A DNA stretch of 64,000 nucleotides, from the NCBI GenBank assembly GCA_021739765.1, contig JAIPBD010000004.1, positions 186,001-250,000 on the forward strand, written 5' to 3'. The stretch is from Melioribacteraceae bacterium. Its GTDB lineage: Bacteria; Bacteroidota; Ignavibacteria; Ignavibacteriales; Melioribacteraceae. The position numbers and the translations under genes were made by a program. The first letter of the stretch is position 1. Each line of letters opens with the position of its first letter. The notes below the pieces were generated by a model that had not been told where the DNA came from, ran no database searches, and worked only from the letters and a program-made list of their open reading frames with translations. Shown here piece after piece: positions 54,241 to 63,002 of the stretch.

Positions 54241-55411
54241 TAGATATTTCGTATGGATTTAACAATGCCTGAGCCATCTTTTTTGTATGTGCGGCAATTT
54301 TGGCGTTGTGTGTTCTAAAAAAACGTGCTCCGTTCATAATCGAATATAACTCAAGGGATGAAGTAGCACTGTCCCGGTTTCTGATATTAACTTTTAATAA
54401 ATCACCAATCAGCGACTTTCGAGAGACACCCACCATGATGGATTTCCCGATTCCTTTAAACTCATCCAATCTTCTTAGCAATTCATAATTATCTTCAATT
54501 CGTTTCCCGAATCCAATACCAGGATCGATGATTATATTATTAATTTGATTTTTTTCCAGTTCGGCAACCCTTTCGGCAAGAAAATCGTACACTTCGCTCA
54601 CTACATCTGAATATTTTGGTGAATCCTGCATTGTTTTCGGAGTTCCCTTGATATGCATTATCATAATTGTGGCTTTGAATTTAGACACAACACCCATCAT
54701 TTTTTTATCGAATGTCATAGCACTGATATCATTCACAATCTTTGCTCCGCTCTCCAGGGCAAGTTCCGCGACTTTCGCTTTTGTTGTATCCACTGAAATT
54801 AGTGTCTCTGGCCGTTTCGATAAGATTTTTCGAATTATGGGAATTACTCTCTCGATCTCCAAATCTTCATCAACCGGATTTGCTCCCGGTCTGGTAGATT
54901 CACCGCCGATATCTAAAATATCAATCCCCGATCTCAGCATAAATAATGCTCGTCGATACGCTTTATCAACCGTTGAAAATTTGCCGCCATCGGAAAAAGA
55001 ATCCGGCGTTACGTTTAAAATTCCGACCGAATATGATTTTGTTAAATCGAATTCTCTTCCGGCAATCGTAATACTTTTAGTTGAATAATCAGAATAATTA
55101 TGAAAAAGGCGGTTTATTTTAAAGCCAAGATCTTCGTATCCAAGAGGAATAATCTCTTTCGAAATTTCATGCAAAATCGAAAAATTGCCAAGTGCGAGAA
55201 GATTAACAGTATTATCATTGTTGACAATTTTGTAGCAGATTTCTTTCTTTTCAAGATAAATTTTCATCAGATCATCCGCCAGTTTCTTCTCGATATAGCG
55301 GATTTCCAACGCTCTAAGATCATTTGAAAGCAAATCTTTAAAAATGTTATATTTATCGCTGTAGCGTTTAAATACTTCAGGGAGCGATATATTGACGAGT
55401 TGGTAAATCAA
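54233..55411 (-). CDS. folP: Dihydropteroate synthase with N-terminal extension
   Basis: FolP joins p-aminobenzoate to the pterin pyrophosphate in folate synthesis. The TIM-barrel core starts near residue 128 with YSVGILNVTPDSFSDGGKF and carries DIGGESTRPGA, VSVDTTKA-type and IIDPGIGFGK signatures. The first 125 residues are an additional domain outside the minimal 280-residue enzyme, of unknown role, seen in some other lineages. It overlaps cdaA downstream and starts 13 bases upstream of the rpe end. Confidence 0.92.
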   Translation of the reverse strand: MIYQLVNISLPEVFKRYSDKYNIFKDLLSNDLRALEIRYIEKKLADDLMKIYLEKKEICYKIVNNDNTVNLLALGNFSILHEISKEIIPLGYEDLGFKINRLFHNYSDYSTKSITIAGREFDLTKSYSVGILNVTPDSFSDGGKFSTVDKAYRRALFMLRSGIDILDIGGESTRPGANPVDEDLEIERVIPIIRKILSKRPETLISVDTTKAKVAELALESGAKIVNDISAMTFDKKMMGVVSKFKATIMIMHIKGTPKTMQDSPKYSDVVSEVYDFLAERVAELEKNQINNIIIDPGIGFGKRIEDNYELLRRLDEFKGIGKSIMVGVSRKSLIGDLLKVNIRNRDSATSSLELYSIMNGARFFRTHNAKIAAHTKKMAQALLNPYEISNV

Positions 55412-55423
55412 TTTTAGGTTAAA

Positions 55424-56077
55424 TTAATCAATCAGGTTTTTCAATTCAATTACGGCGGCAGTAATATTTTCCGCTCCGAATACTGATGAACCGGCGATAA
55501 ATACATCACAACCGGAATCAGATACCTTTTTTATATTTGAAGAATCAATACCACCATCGACCTGAATTAGAAAATGTAATCTGTGTTTTTTACGCATTTC
55601 AGAAAGCCGAGAAATTTTTGAAACGGAATTTTCGATAAATTTTTGACCGCCAAAACCCGGATTAACTGACATTATTAAAACATGATCCAATTCATGTAAA
55701 ATTTCCGAAAGACTCTCAAGCGGTGTGGAAGGATTTAGAGCAACTCCGGCTTTTGCTCCCAACTGCTTTATTTTTGATATTGTTCTATGAAGGTGAACGA
55801 CTTCCTCTTGATGTACGGTAAGTGAATCGGCTCCTGCCTTAACAAATGCTTCAAGATAATCATCCGGTTTCTCGATCATCAGATGAACATCAAGCGGCAA
55901 CTTTGTTGCTTGATTCACTGCGTTAACAATCACCGGACCAAAAGAAATATTGGGTACAAATTTGCCATCCATAATATCACAATGAATGAGGTCGGCGCCC
56001 CCCATTTCTACAGAACGAATCTGCTTCGAAAGGTTGCTGAAATCGGAGGCCAATATAGAAGGAGCGATAAATTTCAT
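55424..56077 (-). CDS. rpe: Ribulose-phosphate 3-epimerase
   Basis: Rpe interconverts ribulose-5-phosphate and xylulose-5-phosphate. IAPSILASDFSNL, HCDIMDGKFVPNISFGP, LDVHLMI, MSVNPGFGGQKF and QVDGGID are the family signatures with the metal-binding His/Asp residues. ATG 56077 directly follows the PASTA gene stop and gives the standard start (MKFIAPSI); a TTG five codons upstream would overlap that gene. Confidence 0.95.
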   Translation of the reverse strand: MKFIAPSILASDFSNLSKQIRSVEMGGADLIHCDIMDGKFVPNISFGPVIVNAVNQATKLPLDVHLMIEKPDDYLEAFVKAGADSLTVHQEEVVHLHRTISKIKQLGAKAGVALNPSTPLESLSEILHELDHVLIMSVNPGFGGQKFIENSVSKISRLSEMRKKHRLHFLIQVDGGIDSSNIKKVSDSGCDVFIAGSSVFGAENITAAVIELKNLID

Positions 56078-56078
56078 A

Positions 56079-56813
56079 TTAATTTGAACCAAATTTTATA
56101 ATTGTTAAATCGACGGTTGAACCAACTTTTACAATTGCGTCCTCGCTTGGGATCTGACTAATTACAGTGTTCGGGAGAAGGTCATTCGATCTCTGAAAAT
56201 AAATCTCTCCCACCGCAAGCGAATTTCGCTGAAGGATTGTTTCAGCTTCCTTTCTAGATTTACCAAGCAAATTTGGAACCCTGACCATTCCCACTCGTGG
56301 TCCGACACTAACTTTTAGATTAATCTCAGTTCCTCTGGCTACATTATCTCCTTTTGGAACGCTTTGTTCAACGATAATATCTGCAGGAAACTCTGAACGA
56401 ACAGATTCAATTTCTCCGACGATCAAATTGTATTTTTCGATAGTAATTTTTGCATCTCGGATTGATTTCCCTTCAAGCTCAGGCATCGTTATCAAAGGCT
56501 CTCCGCCGCTTACCCAAATGTAAATTCTACGGTTGATTTTAACCTCCGATCCCGCTTCCGGTTTCTGAAAAATTATATCTCCCTTCTTGAATTTTTCGTC
56601 GAATTTTATCCCTTCTTCAATCGGATTCAGATCACTCTCAACTATAAGATTTAAAGCCTGTTCTTTACTCATACCAACAACATTAGGGACAATTGTAGTT
56701 GGAGAAGAAACCAGCCAGGGCATTACAACGAGATCCATAATAACTAAAAATCCGATTATCGGAATTATCGTGTAAAATCCGATTTTTATCATTTTTAAAA
56801 GTAGTTTTTTCAT
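56079..56813 (-). CDS. Membrane-anchored triple-PASTA protein
   Basis: One TM segment (about residues 11-33) anchors three PASTA repeats (about 38-105, 106-175 and 176-243), each with the V-P-x-VGMSKEQA / MPELEGKSIRDA / VPNLLGKSRKEA opening. PASTA domains bind peptidoglycan fragments on penicillin-binding proteins and Ser/Thr kinases, but here neither catalytic domain is present. It is therefore a stand-alone envelope protein, possibly a sensor or a cell-wall adaptor. Stop and rpe start are separated by one base. Confidence 0.88.
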   Translation of the reverse strand: MKKLLLKMIKIGFYTIIPIIGFLVIMDLVVMPWLVSSPTTIVPNVVGMSKEQALNLIVESDLNPIEEGIKFDEKFKKGDIIFQKPEAGSEVKINRRIYIWVSGGEPLITMPELEGKSIRDAKITIEKYNLIVGEIESVRSEFPADIIVEQSVPKGDNVARGTEINLKVSVGPRVGMVRVPNLLGKSRKEAETILQRNSLAVGEIYFQRSNDLLPNTVISQIPSEDAIVKVGSTVDLTIIKFGSN

Positions 56814-57007
56814 TTAATTACGAAGCTTTTTGATGAAGATGATCAAGGAAACTAAATTCATTACGATCAGAAAATAATAATTATTTCTTTTACTTATCTC
56901 AAAATAATAATATCTTTTCGTCTTTCACTTACAAATTACTGCATAATAATTAATGATTAGTATAAGTAATTTCCTTCCTCAACCTTTAATCAACAAAAGG
57001 AGCAATT

Positions 57008-58657
57008 ATGTTTAAAAATCACCCGAAGGGTCTTCCAGTGCTTTTCTTTACTGAATTATGGGAAAGATTCGGTTTCTACCTCATGCTCGGTATTTTTACA
57101 CTTTATATGATCGACCCGGATGGAATGGGCTTTAGTGATTTCAAAGCTGCTGACGTTTATGGTACTTACCTCGCTTTGGTTTATTTAACACCATTTTTAG
57201 GCGGATTGTTAGCCGATAGAGTGCTCGGATACCGCCTTTCTATCACAATTGGTGGCGCACTAATGGGAGTAGGATATATTATGCTGGCTATTCCCGGCGA
57301 CACTGTTTTCTTTTTCTCACTTGGACTAATAATTATCGGAAACGGCTTTTTCAAACCAAATATTTCCACTTTAGTTGGCAATCTTTATAATGATGATCGG
57401 TTCAGAGATTATAAAGACTCGGGGTTTAATATTTTCTATATGGGAATAAACGTCGGCGCCTTTGTCTGTAATTTTGTCGCGGCCTATCTAAGAAATCAAT
57501 ATGGTTGGGGATATGCATTTGCCGCAGCCGGAATTGGGATGTTTTTAGGATTGATCTGGTTTTGGGCAGGACAAAAACATGTTAAAGAAGCTGATGTTAT
57601 TAAACCGACTCAACCTGAAGATACTCCTCTACCGAAATTGCTCGGTACAATTTTTATTCCGGCATTGGCAGCCGGATTTATCGGCTGGATCGTTCCAACT
57701 TTACTTTTTGGAGAACCGATACTAGGCTCTCAATCAACCGATGCATTTCTTTTTGCTTCTTTACCGATAATATATTTTTACGCTTCTCTCTGGATTAAAG
57801 CAGGCGAAAAGGATAAAAGACCAATCGCGGCCTTACTCGCGGTTATGGGTGTTGTTATTATTTTTTGGGCAATTTTCCATCAAAATGGTTCCGCTCTAAC
57901 GATTTGGGCGGAAAGGTATACCGATCGAACTATGCCTACAGTTTTGGAAGGATTTTCGGATACTTTTAATTTGACCCAAGAAGTTGATACTTCTCCCCGA
58001 GTTGTACCTCAACTTGATGCTCATGGTGTTCCTGTTACCGGAGACGATGGAAAAATCGTAACCGAAATTGGGCCGGATCCGTACTTTAATAATCTGGCAA
58101 AAGAGAATTGGCCTGAAGAAGGAAAAAGCCTCAAGTTAATTTCTACAGAAATATTTCAGTCTATAAATCCGTTCTTCGTGGTTGTTTTAACGCCGGTTGT
58201 AGTTGGATTCTTTAATATTTTAAGGCGGAGGAAAAAAGAACCCTCCACGCCCGGTAAAATTGGTTGGGGTATGTTGATCACTGCCCTTTCCACTGTTGTG
58301 ATGATGATTGCCGTACTCGCTTCTCAAAACGGCGAGGTGAAAAGTTCTGCCTTTTGGCTCTTTTTGACATACGGTGTTGTTACAATCGGTGAGCTGTGTT
58401 TATCACCGATGGGACTTGCTTTAGTCTCCAAACTAAGTCCTCCACGCCTTACAGCACTGATGATGGGCGGATGGTTTTTGGCAACAGCGATTGGAAATAA
58501 ACTCTCCGGAGTACTTTCCGGCTTATGGGGCGGAATTGATAATAAAGTCTTCTTCTTTATGATTAATTTTGTCGGAGCACTTATTGGCGCAGCATTAATT
58601 TTTATGCTGTTAAAATGGTTGAAAGAAATTATTAGGGAGCATACCGGATCTCACTAA
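57008..58657 (+). CDS. Proton-dependent oligopeptide transporter (POT family)
   Basis: The FFTELWERFGFYLMLGIFTLYM motif near the N-terminus (ExxERFxYY-type) and GFNIFYMGINVGAF are POT/PTR2 signatures; about 14 hydrophobic segments are spread over 549 residues, with a hydrophilic insert around 290-370. It would import di/tripeptides with protons. AAAGGAG stands about seven bases before the ATG. A strong terminator follows (58678-58722), so it is a single-gene unit. Confidence 0.92.
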   Translation: MFKNHPKGLPVLFFTELWERFGFYLMLGIFTLYMIDPDGMGFSDFKAADVYGTYLALVYLTPFLGGLLADRVLGYRLSITIGGALMGVGYIMLAIPGDTVFFFSLGLIIIGNGFFKPNISTLVGNLYNDDRFRDYKDSGFNIFYMGINVGAFVCNFVAAYLRNQYGWGYAFAAAGIGMFLGLIWFWAGQKHVKEADVIKPTQPEDTPLPKLLGTIFIPALAAGFIGWIVPTLLFGEPILGSQSTDAFLFASLPIIYFYASLWIKAGEKDKRPIAALLAVMGVVIIFWAIFHQNGSALTIWAERYTDRTMPTVLEGFSDTFNLTQEVDTSPRVVPQLDAHGVPVTGDDGKIVTEIGPDPYFNNLAKENWPEEGKSLKLISTEIFQSINPFFVVVLTPVVVGFFNILRRRKKEPSTPGKIGWGMLITALSTVVMMIAVLASQNGEVKSSAFWLFLTYGVVTIGELCLSPMGLALVSKLSPPRLTALMMGGWFLATAIGNKLSGVLSGLWGGIDNKVFFFMINFVGALIGAALIFMLLKWLKEIIREHTGSH

Positions 58658-58677
58658 TTTCCGAAAAATCTAAAATT

Positions 58678-58722
58678 AAACCGGGTGCAAATATTTTATT
58701 TGTATCCGGTTTTTTTATTTTT
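58678..58722 (+). terminator. Rho-independent terminator after the POT transporter
   Basis: A 15-pair stem (AAACCGGGTGCAAAT against ATTTGTATCCGGTTT, two G-T wobbles) encloses a five-base loop and runs into TTTTTTTATTTTT. It begins 20 bases after the transporter stop. Confidence 0.9.
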
Positions 58723-58756
58723 GAAAGACTTTTCCAATTCTTGAAGGAGTTTGAAC

Positions 58757-59989
58757 ATGACCATTTGTTTATTTGAAGACCAAAAAGTACGTAATCTTAA
58801 TCCACTTGTTTATTTAAGACCGGTTTATGATTTACGATGTGGAATACTTTCGCTTAGAAAAAAAGTTGAATATTATTTTGAAGGTGCTGAGTTACTGCTG
58901 CATGTAAGAAATCCTCTTGAAAATGTTACAAAAGAGAAAAATTCCGGCATCGTTGTAAACGATTTTCCTTCCAAAGAAATAATATTTATTAACGGCAGAC
59001 TGTTGATTGATTATAAGCTATCAGTAAAAATCAAAGCACTGAAGCCCGGAAATGCAATCGTACAAAATGAGGACACTGTTGCTTTATGTTTAAAGAATGT
59101 ATCAGAAGATGTTTTTGATTCCGAAGGAAATGCCAATATTAAAAATGCTGGCTTAAATGCTGAAAAGATTGATTCGGCGGTATTTATTAATTATCCGTGG
59201 GATTTGATATCAAATAACGAATTTGAACTGCTCGCAGATTATAAAAGGTTGGTGAAATCAAGTAAAAAATTCCTAAAAGAACAATACTACGGTGTTCATT
59301 TCATTGAAGAAGACTCAATCTTTTTAGGTGAAAAGGTTGAATTAAAACCCGGTGTAATATTGGATGCGACCGACGGACCAATTTATATTTCCAAAGGTGT
59401 AAAAATTCTGCACAATGCGGTGGTGATGGGACCTGCTTTTATCGGCAAAGATTCGATTATTAAAATGGGAGCAACTCTTTATCATAATACGAATATTGGT
59501 GAAGTTTGTAAAATTGGCGGTGAAGTTGAAGACTCAATTATTCAGGGGTTTTCGAATAAACAACACGACGGATTTTTAGGACATTCTGTGCTTGGCGAGT
59601 GGGTTAATCTCGGTGCGGGAACAAATAATTCCGATCTCAAAAATAATTATGGAAATATTTCTGTTGTGATAAATGGTGAGAGTGTAAACAGTGGATTGCA
59701 ATTTGTGGGTTTAACTATGGGTGATCATTCTAAATCGGCAATTGGGACACAATTTAACACAGGAACGGTTGTCGGACTTTCTTCAAATATTTTTGGGAGC
59801 GGATTTCCACCTAAATATGTGCCTTCGTTTGCATGGGGTGGAGCTGATGAACTAATGGAATATAAAATTGAAAAAGCTTTAGAAGTTGCAGAAAAAGTTA
59901 TGGCTCGAAGGAAAATTGTATTATCGGAAGCTGAAAAGGAATTGATAAGGAGTGTTTATGAGGAAACGTCATCTGAGCGTAATTTTTGA
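58757..59989 (+). CDS. GlmU-like sugar-nucleotidyltransferase/acyltransferase (Bacteroidota type)
   Basis: The family (known as alternative GlmU, TIGR03991) is thought to make UDP-GlcNAc. The N-terminal half (about residues 1-190, opening ICLFEDQKVRNLNPLVYLRPVYDLRCG) is a degenerate nucleotidyltransferase domain; residues about 195-380 are left-handed beta-helix hexapeptide repeats (VILDATDGPIYISKGVKI, LGEWVNLGAGTNNSDLKNNYG in part). AAGGAG eight bases before ATG 58757 fixes the start; the frame is open two codons earlier at a TTG. It is ten bases ahead of rqcH. Confidence 0.88.
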   Translation: MTICLFEDQKVRNLNPLVYLRPVYDLRCGILSLRKKVEYYFEGAELLLHVRNPLENVTKEKNSGIVVNDFPSKEIIFINGRLLIDYKLSVKIKALKPGNAIVQNEDTVALCLKNVSEDVFDSEGNANIKNAGLNAEKIDSAVFINYPWDLISNNEFELLADYKRLVKSSKKFLKEQYYGVHFIEEDSIFLGEKVELKPGVILDATDGPIYISKGVKILHNAVVMGPAFIGKDSIIKMGATLYHNTNIGEVCKIGGEVEDSIIQGFSNKQHDGFLGHSVLGEWVNLGAGTNNSDLKNNYGNISVVINGESVNSGLQFVGLTMGDHSKSAIGTQFNTGTVVGLSSNIFGSGFPPKYVPSFAWGGADELMEYKIEKALEVAEKVMARRKIVLSEAEKELIRSVYEETSSERNF

Positions 59990-59998
59990 ATCGAAATA

Positions 59999-61624
59999 AT
60001 GTTTAAGAATTATTTTTATCTTAACCGGGGAATTGTTGAGCTTCGAGAAAAATTAATCGGAAAAGCGATTTACGAAATTTACACGCAAGAAAAAGATCAA
60101 ATTTTTATTCGATTAGAATCGGAGCACGAAACTTTCGATCATCTGATTTTGTCATGTGTTCCCCACCTCCCCTATTTTTTGCTTCGGTCCGATCACAGGA
60201 AAGCTAAAAAAAATACCATAAACTTTTTCGATTCATTTCTTCCCTCAAAAATTGTTGATTTATCGATCGCTGAAAATGACAGAATAATCAAAATAGAACT
60301 CGAATTTTCATCTCTGTTTTTTCTGATAAGAGGAGGAAGTTCTAATGTCGTGATGTTTTCAGAAAAAACAGCCGAAGCTTTTCAGAAAAAGGAGCATGCC
60401 ACACTTGCCGAATTACACACTGAAATCAGCAAGCTTAATTTCATCAAAGGATATAACCAAGCACATTTTATTAATCCAAAATCCTTCGAGGACCTTAAAA
60501 ATCTGAGAAAGTCATTTCCGTTCGTTCCGAAAGAATTGATACAAAATGTTGGCATTACGGCTGGTGAAGATGAATCTTTGATTTCCGAAGAATTCCAGAG
60601 CAGTTTAAAGATGATATTGTATCAAGATATAATAATAGGTGAATTAGACGGTAAAACGAGTTTTTCACCGAATAATTTTGTAAAACATGATGGATTTAAT
60701 CAGAAATATATCTTAGATAATTATAACGATGCGGTACAAAAATTCATTCAAAATTATCACTATTCGGGAAGAAAAGTAAAAGAAGAAAAAGTAATTAATC
60801 ATGAGATTGAAGCCAATTTAGAAAAGCTATCCAACAAGATTAACAAACTCCGAAACCGTCTTGATCAAGGATCGAAAGAGAGCATATACCGAAGAAATGG
60901 AGAATTACTGCTTGCGAATATATATAGATTAAATCGCGGAATGGAAACGGTTGAAGTAGAAGATTACAACACCGGTGAATCGGTAAAAGTTACGCTGGAT
61001 ACCAAACTTTCACCGCAAAAAAACATAGACAAGTATTTTGAAAAAGCGAAAGATGAAAAAATCAATTATGAAAAATCGCAAATCTTACTTGAAGAAAGTC
61101 AGTCTAAGTACAATTATTATAAAGACTTAGAGAATAAATTAAACCAGACCGATTCATTTTCTGATTTAAATGAACTAAAAAATCAAATGGGTATTAGAAA
61201 CAGTGGCAAAAAGAGAAAAATGAAAGACGAGATCAGCAGTAAATTTAGACATTTTGTTTTAGATGGGAAATATCACGTTTTCGTCGGTCGAGATGGGAAA
61301 AGCAACGATTATTTATCGATTAAGTTCGCAAAACAAAATGATTATTGGTTCCACGCCAGGGGTTTACCGGGATCACATACCATGCTCCGTGTTGATGATC
61401 CAAAAGAAGGAATTCCTAAAAATATTATAAAAAATGCGGCGTCCATTGCCGCTTACTTCAGCAAGGCGAAGACAGCCGGAACAGCACCGGTTTCATATAC
61501 ATTCGCAAAATTTGTAACGAAAAAGAAAGGTATGGATCCGGGTAAAGTTGCCGTGGCAAAGGAAAAAGTACTTTTAGTTACCCCCGAAATTCCCAAAAAT
61601 GCAGAACAAATTGAAGACGAATAA
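59999..61624 (+). CDS. rqcH: NFACT/RqcH-like ribosome quality-control protein
   Basis: RqcH binds obstructed large ribosomal subunits and adds alanine tails to stalled chains. An NFACT-N domain (about residues 1-180), a helical/coiled-coil middle with long charged helices (about 250-400) and the NFACT-R domain (FVLDGKYHVFVGRDGKSNDYLS, then DYWFHARGLPGSHTMLR, in parts) appear in order. At 541 residues it is about the family size. A role in alanine tailing here is by family. The earlier label for such proteins was fibronectin-binding. Confidence 0.88.
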   Translation: MFKNYFYLNRGIVELREKLIGKAIYEIYTQEKDQIFIRLESEHETFDHLILSCVPHLPYFLLRSDHRKAKKNTINFFDSFLPSKIVDLSIAENDRIIKIELEFSSLFFLIRGGSSNVVMFSEKTAEAFQKKEHATLAELHTEISKLNFIKGYNQAHFINPKSFEDLKNLRKSFPFVPKELIQNVGITAGEDESLISEEFQSSLKMILYQDIIIGELDGKTSFSPNNFVKHDGFNQKYILDNYNDAVQKFIQNYHYSGRKVKEEKVINHEIEANLEKLSNKINKLRNRLDQGSKESIYRRNGELLLANIYRLNRGMETVEVEDYNTGESVKVTLDTKLSPQKNIDKYFEKAKDEKINYEKSQILLEESQSKYNYYKDLENKLNQTDSFSDLNELKNQMGIRNSGKKRKMKDEISSKFRHFVLDGKYHVFVGRDGKSNDYLSIKFAKQNDYWFHARGLPGSHTMLRVDDPKEGIPKNIIKNAASIAAYFSKAKTAGTAPVSYTFAKFVTKKKGMDPGKVAVAKEKVLLVTPEIPKNAEQIEDE

Positions 61625-61844
61625 TAAAATTCAACTGATCTGCGAAGTGACCGGAAGTCCAAATTATTTGAATCAAGTTTGATTTATGTCTTGTTCGTCA
61701 ACTTGAAGTTAGGACTAAGAATCGATATCTTAGAATATATGTTTCAAAACACTACTTATTTGTCATCTTAAACAATCAAAACTTTCTAACATACCATCTT
61801 AAAACTCTAATCTTTTTCGCACTTATTCAAATGGTGCCTTGAAA

Positions 61845-62540
61845 ATGAATTTAGCAATTTATTTGCGTGATCACCTGACAGATCCCGCCCCTTTGGTTTC
61901 CCGAGATATATTTGAAATTGGATGTTCAATTTTGGATTTGTCACAAAATAATCCAAAACTGGAAATTTTGAATACAAATCGAGTTGAAGAATTTTCAAAT
62001 TATGTAGAAAGTGTAATTTCAGACAGAAAAGTGAAAATCGCGGTTGGCGGTTATGCTGAAAATCGGGTTATTTATGATAAAAGCGCTGTTTTTGAAGGCA
62101 TTGAAAGGCGAACAATCCATCTCGGAGTAGATATCTGGAGTAAGGCTTATACGCCGATCTATGCTCCCTTAGAAGGTAAAATCCATAGTTTTAAAAATAA
62201 TACGGCGATTGGTGATTATGGCCCTACAATAATATTGGAGCACGACCTGAAAAAAAGAAAATTTTATACGCTTTATGGTCATTTGTCGGAAGATTCAATA
62301 AATGGGTTAAATGTTGGTCGGAAAATCTCAAAGGGAGAACAATTCGCAAAAATTGGGAATTATCCCTCTAATGGAAATTGGCCCCCGCACCTGCATTTCC
62401 AGATCATCAACGATTTGGAAGGTAATTCCGGAGACTATCCGGGAGTTTGTGCCGCATCACAGGCGGAAAAATATTTGCAAAATTGTCCCGATCCTCAAAT
62501 AATGATGCCGTTTTTAAATAAATCAAGTATAATAAAATAA
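61845..62540 (+). CDS. M23 family peptidase (LytM domain)
   Basis: The zinc site is complete in outline: HLGVDIW (H-x3-D), YGHLS and PPHLHFQI (H-x-H). The first 90 residues are not part of the LytM fold. No signal peptide or TM is visible, so it may act in the cytoplasm or be exported another way. The proteins I know of this subgroup are found next to or fused with aminotransferases, not only on cell walls, so a peptidoglycan substrate is not assured. ATG 61845 follows a TTG at 61839 in frame; neither has a strong Shine-Dalgarno. Confidence 0.8.
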   Translation: MNLAIYLRDHLTDPAPLVSRDIFEIGCSILDLSQNNPKLEILNTNRVEEFSNYVESVISDRKVKIAVGGYAENRVIYDKSAVFEGIERRTIHLGVDIWSKAYTPIYAPLEGKIHSFKNNTAIGDYGPTIILEHDLKKRKFYTLYGHLSEDSINGLNVGRKISKGEQFAKIGNYPSNGNWPPHLHFQIINDLEGNSGDYPGVCAASQAEKYLQNCPDPQIMMPFLNKSSIIK

Positions 62541-62550
62541 ATAGGTTAGA

Positions 62551-62994
62551 ATGTTACAGTTAAAGAAGATTGTAAAAGAATCAGATTTTGATGAAAAATT
62601 AACAAGAGAGTCCTTCGTGGATTTCCTTTTCACACACCTGGATAAGTTTGGTGATCCAAAGCAAGCAATTAACAAATGTATTGATTACGCCTTTGGCAAG
62701 GAAAATGCCAAGGGTGGATTTTGTATCGCTGCTTTTTACGATGGGAAATTGGTTGGAGCACTAATTATGAACGAAACCGGAATGGGTGGGTACATCCCTG
62801 AAAACGTTTTAGTATATGTCGCTGTCGATGCAAGTTACCGAGGGAAAGGATTCGGAAGAGAAATAGTTGAAAAATCTATTGCGATGACAAATGGCGATGT
62901 AAAATTGCACGTCGAATATGACAATCCGGCAAAACGTCTTTATGAACGAATTGGATTTACTACAAAATACGCTGAAATGCGTTTCAATAAATAA
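62551..62994 (+). CDS. GNAT-family N-acetyltransferase
   Basis: The acetyl-CoA-binding motif appears as VDASYRGKGFGREIVEKSI (Q/RxxGxG/A type, about residues 92-110), with the C-terminal NPAKRLYERIGF segment typical of GNAT. The 147-residue length is a single domain. It starts ten bases after the M23 gene and ends eight bases before the racemase-like gene, so the three probably form an operon; the substrate may be an amino acid or peptide but cannot be read from sequence. Confidence 0.88.
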   Translation: MLQLKKIVKESDFDEKLTRESFVDFLFTHLDKFGDPKQAINKCIDYAFGKENAKGGFCIAAFYDGKLVGALIMNETGMGGYIPENVLVYVAVDASYRGKGFGREIVEKSIAMTNGDVKLHVEYDNPAKRLYERIGFTTKYAEMRFNK

Positions 62995-63002
62995 CGGATA
63001 AA

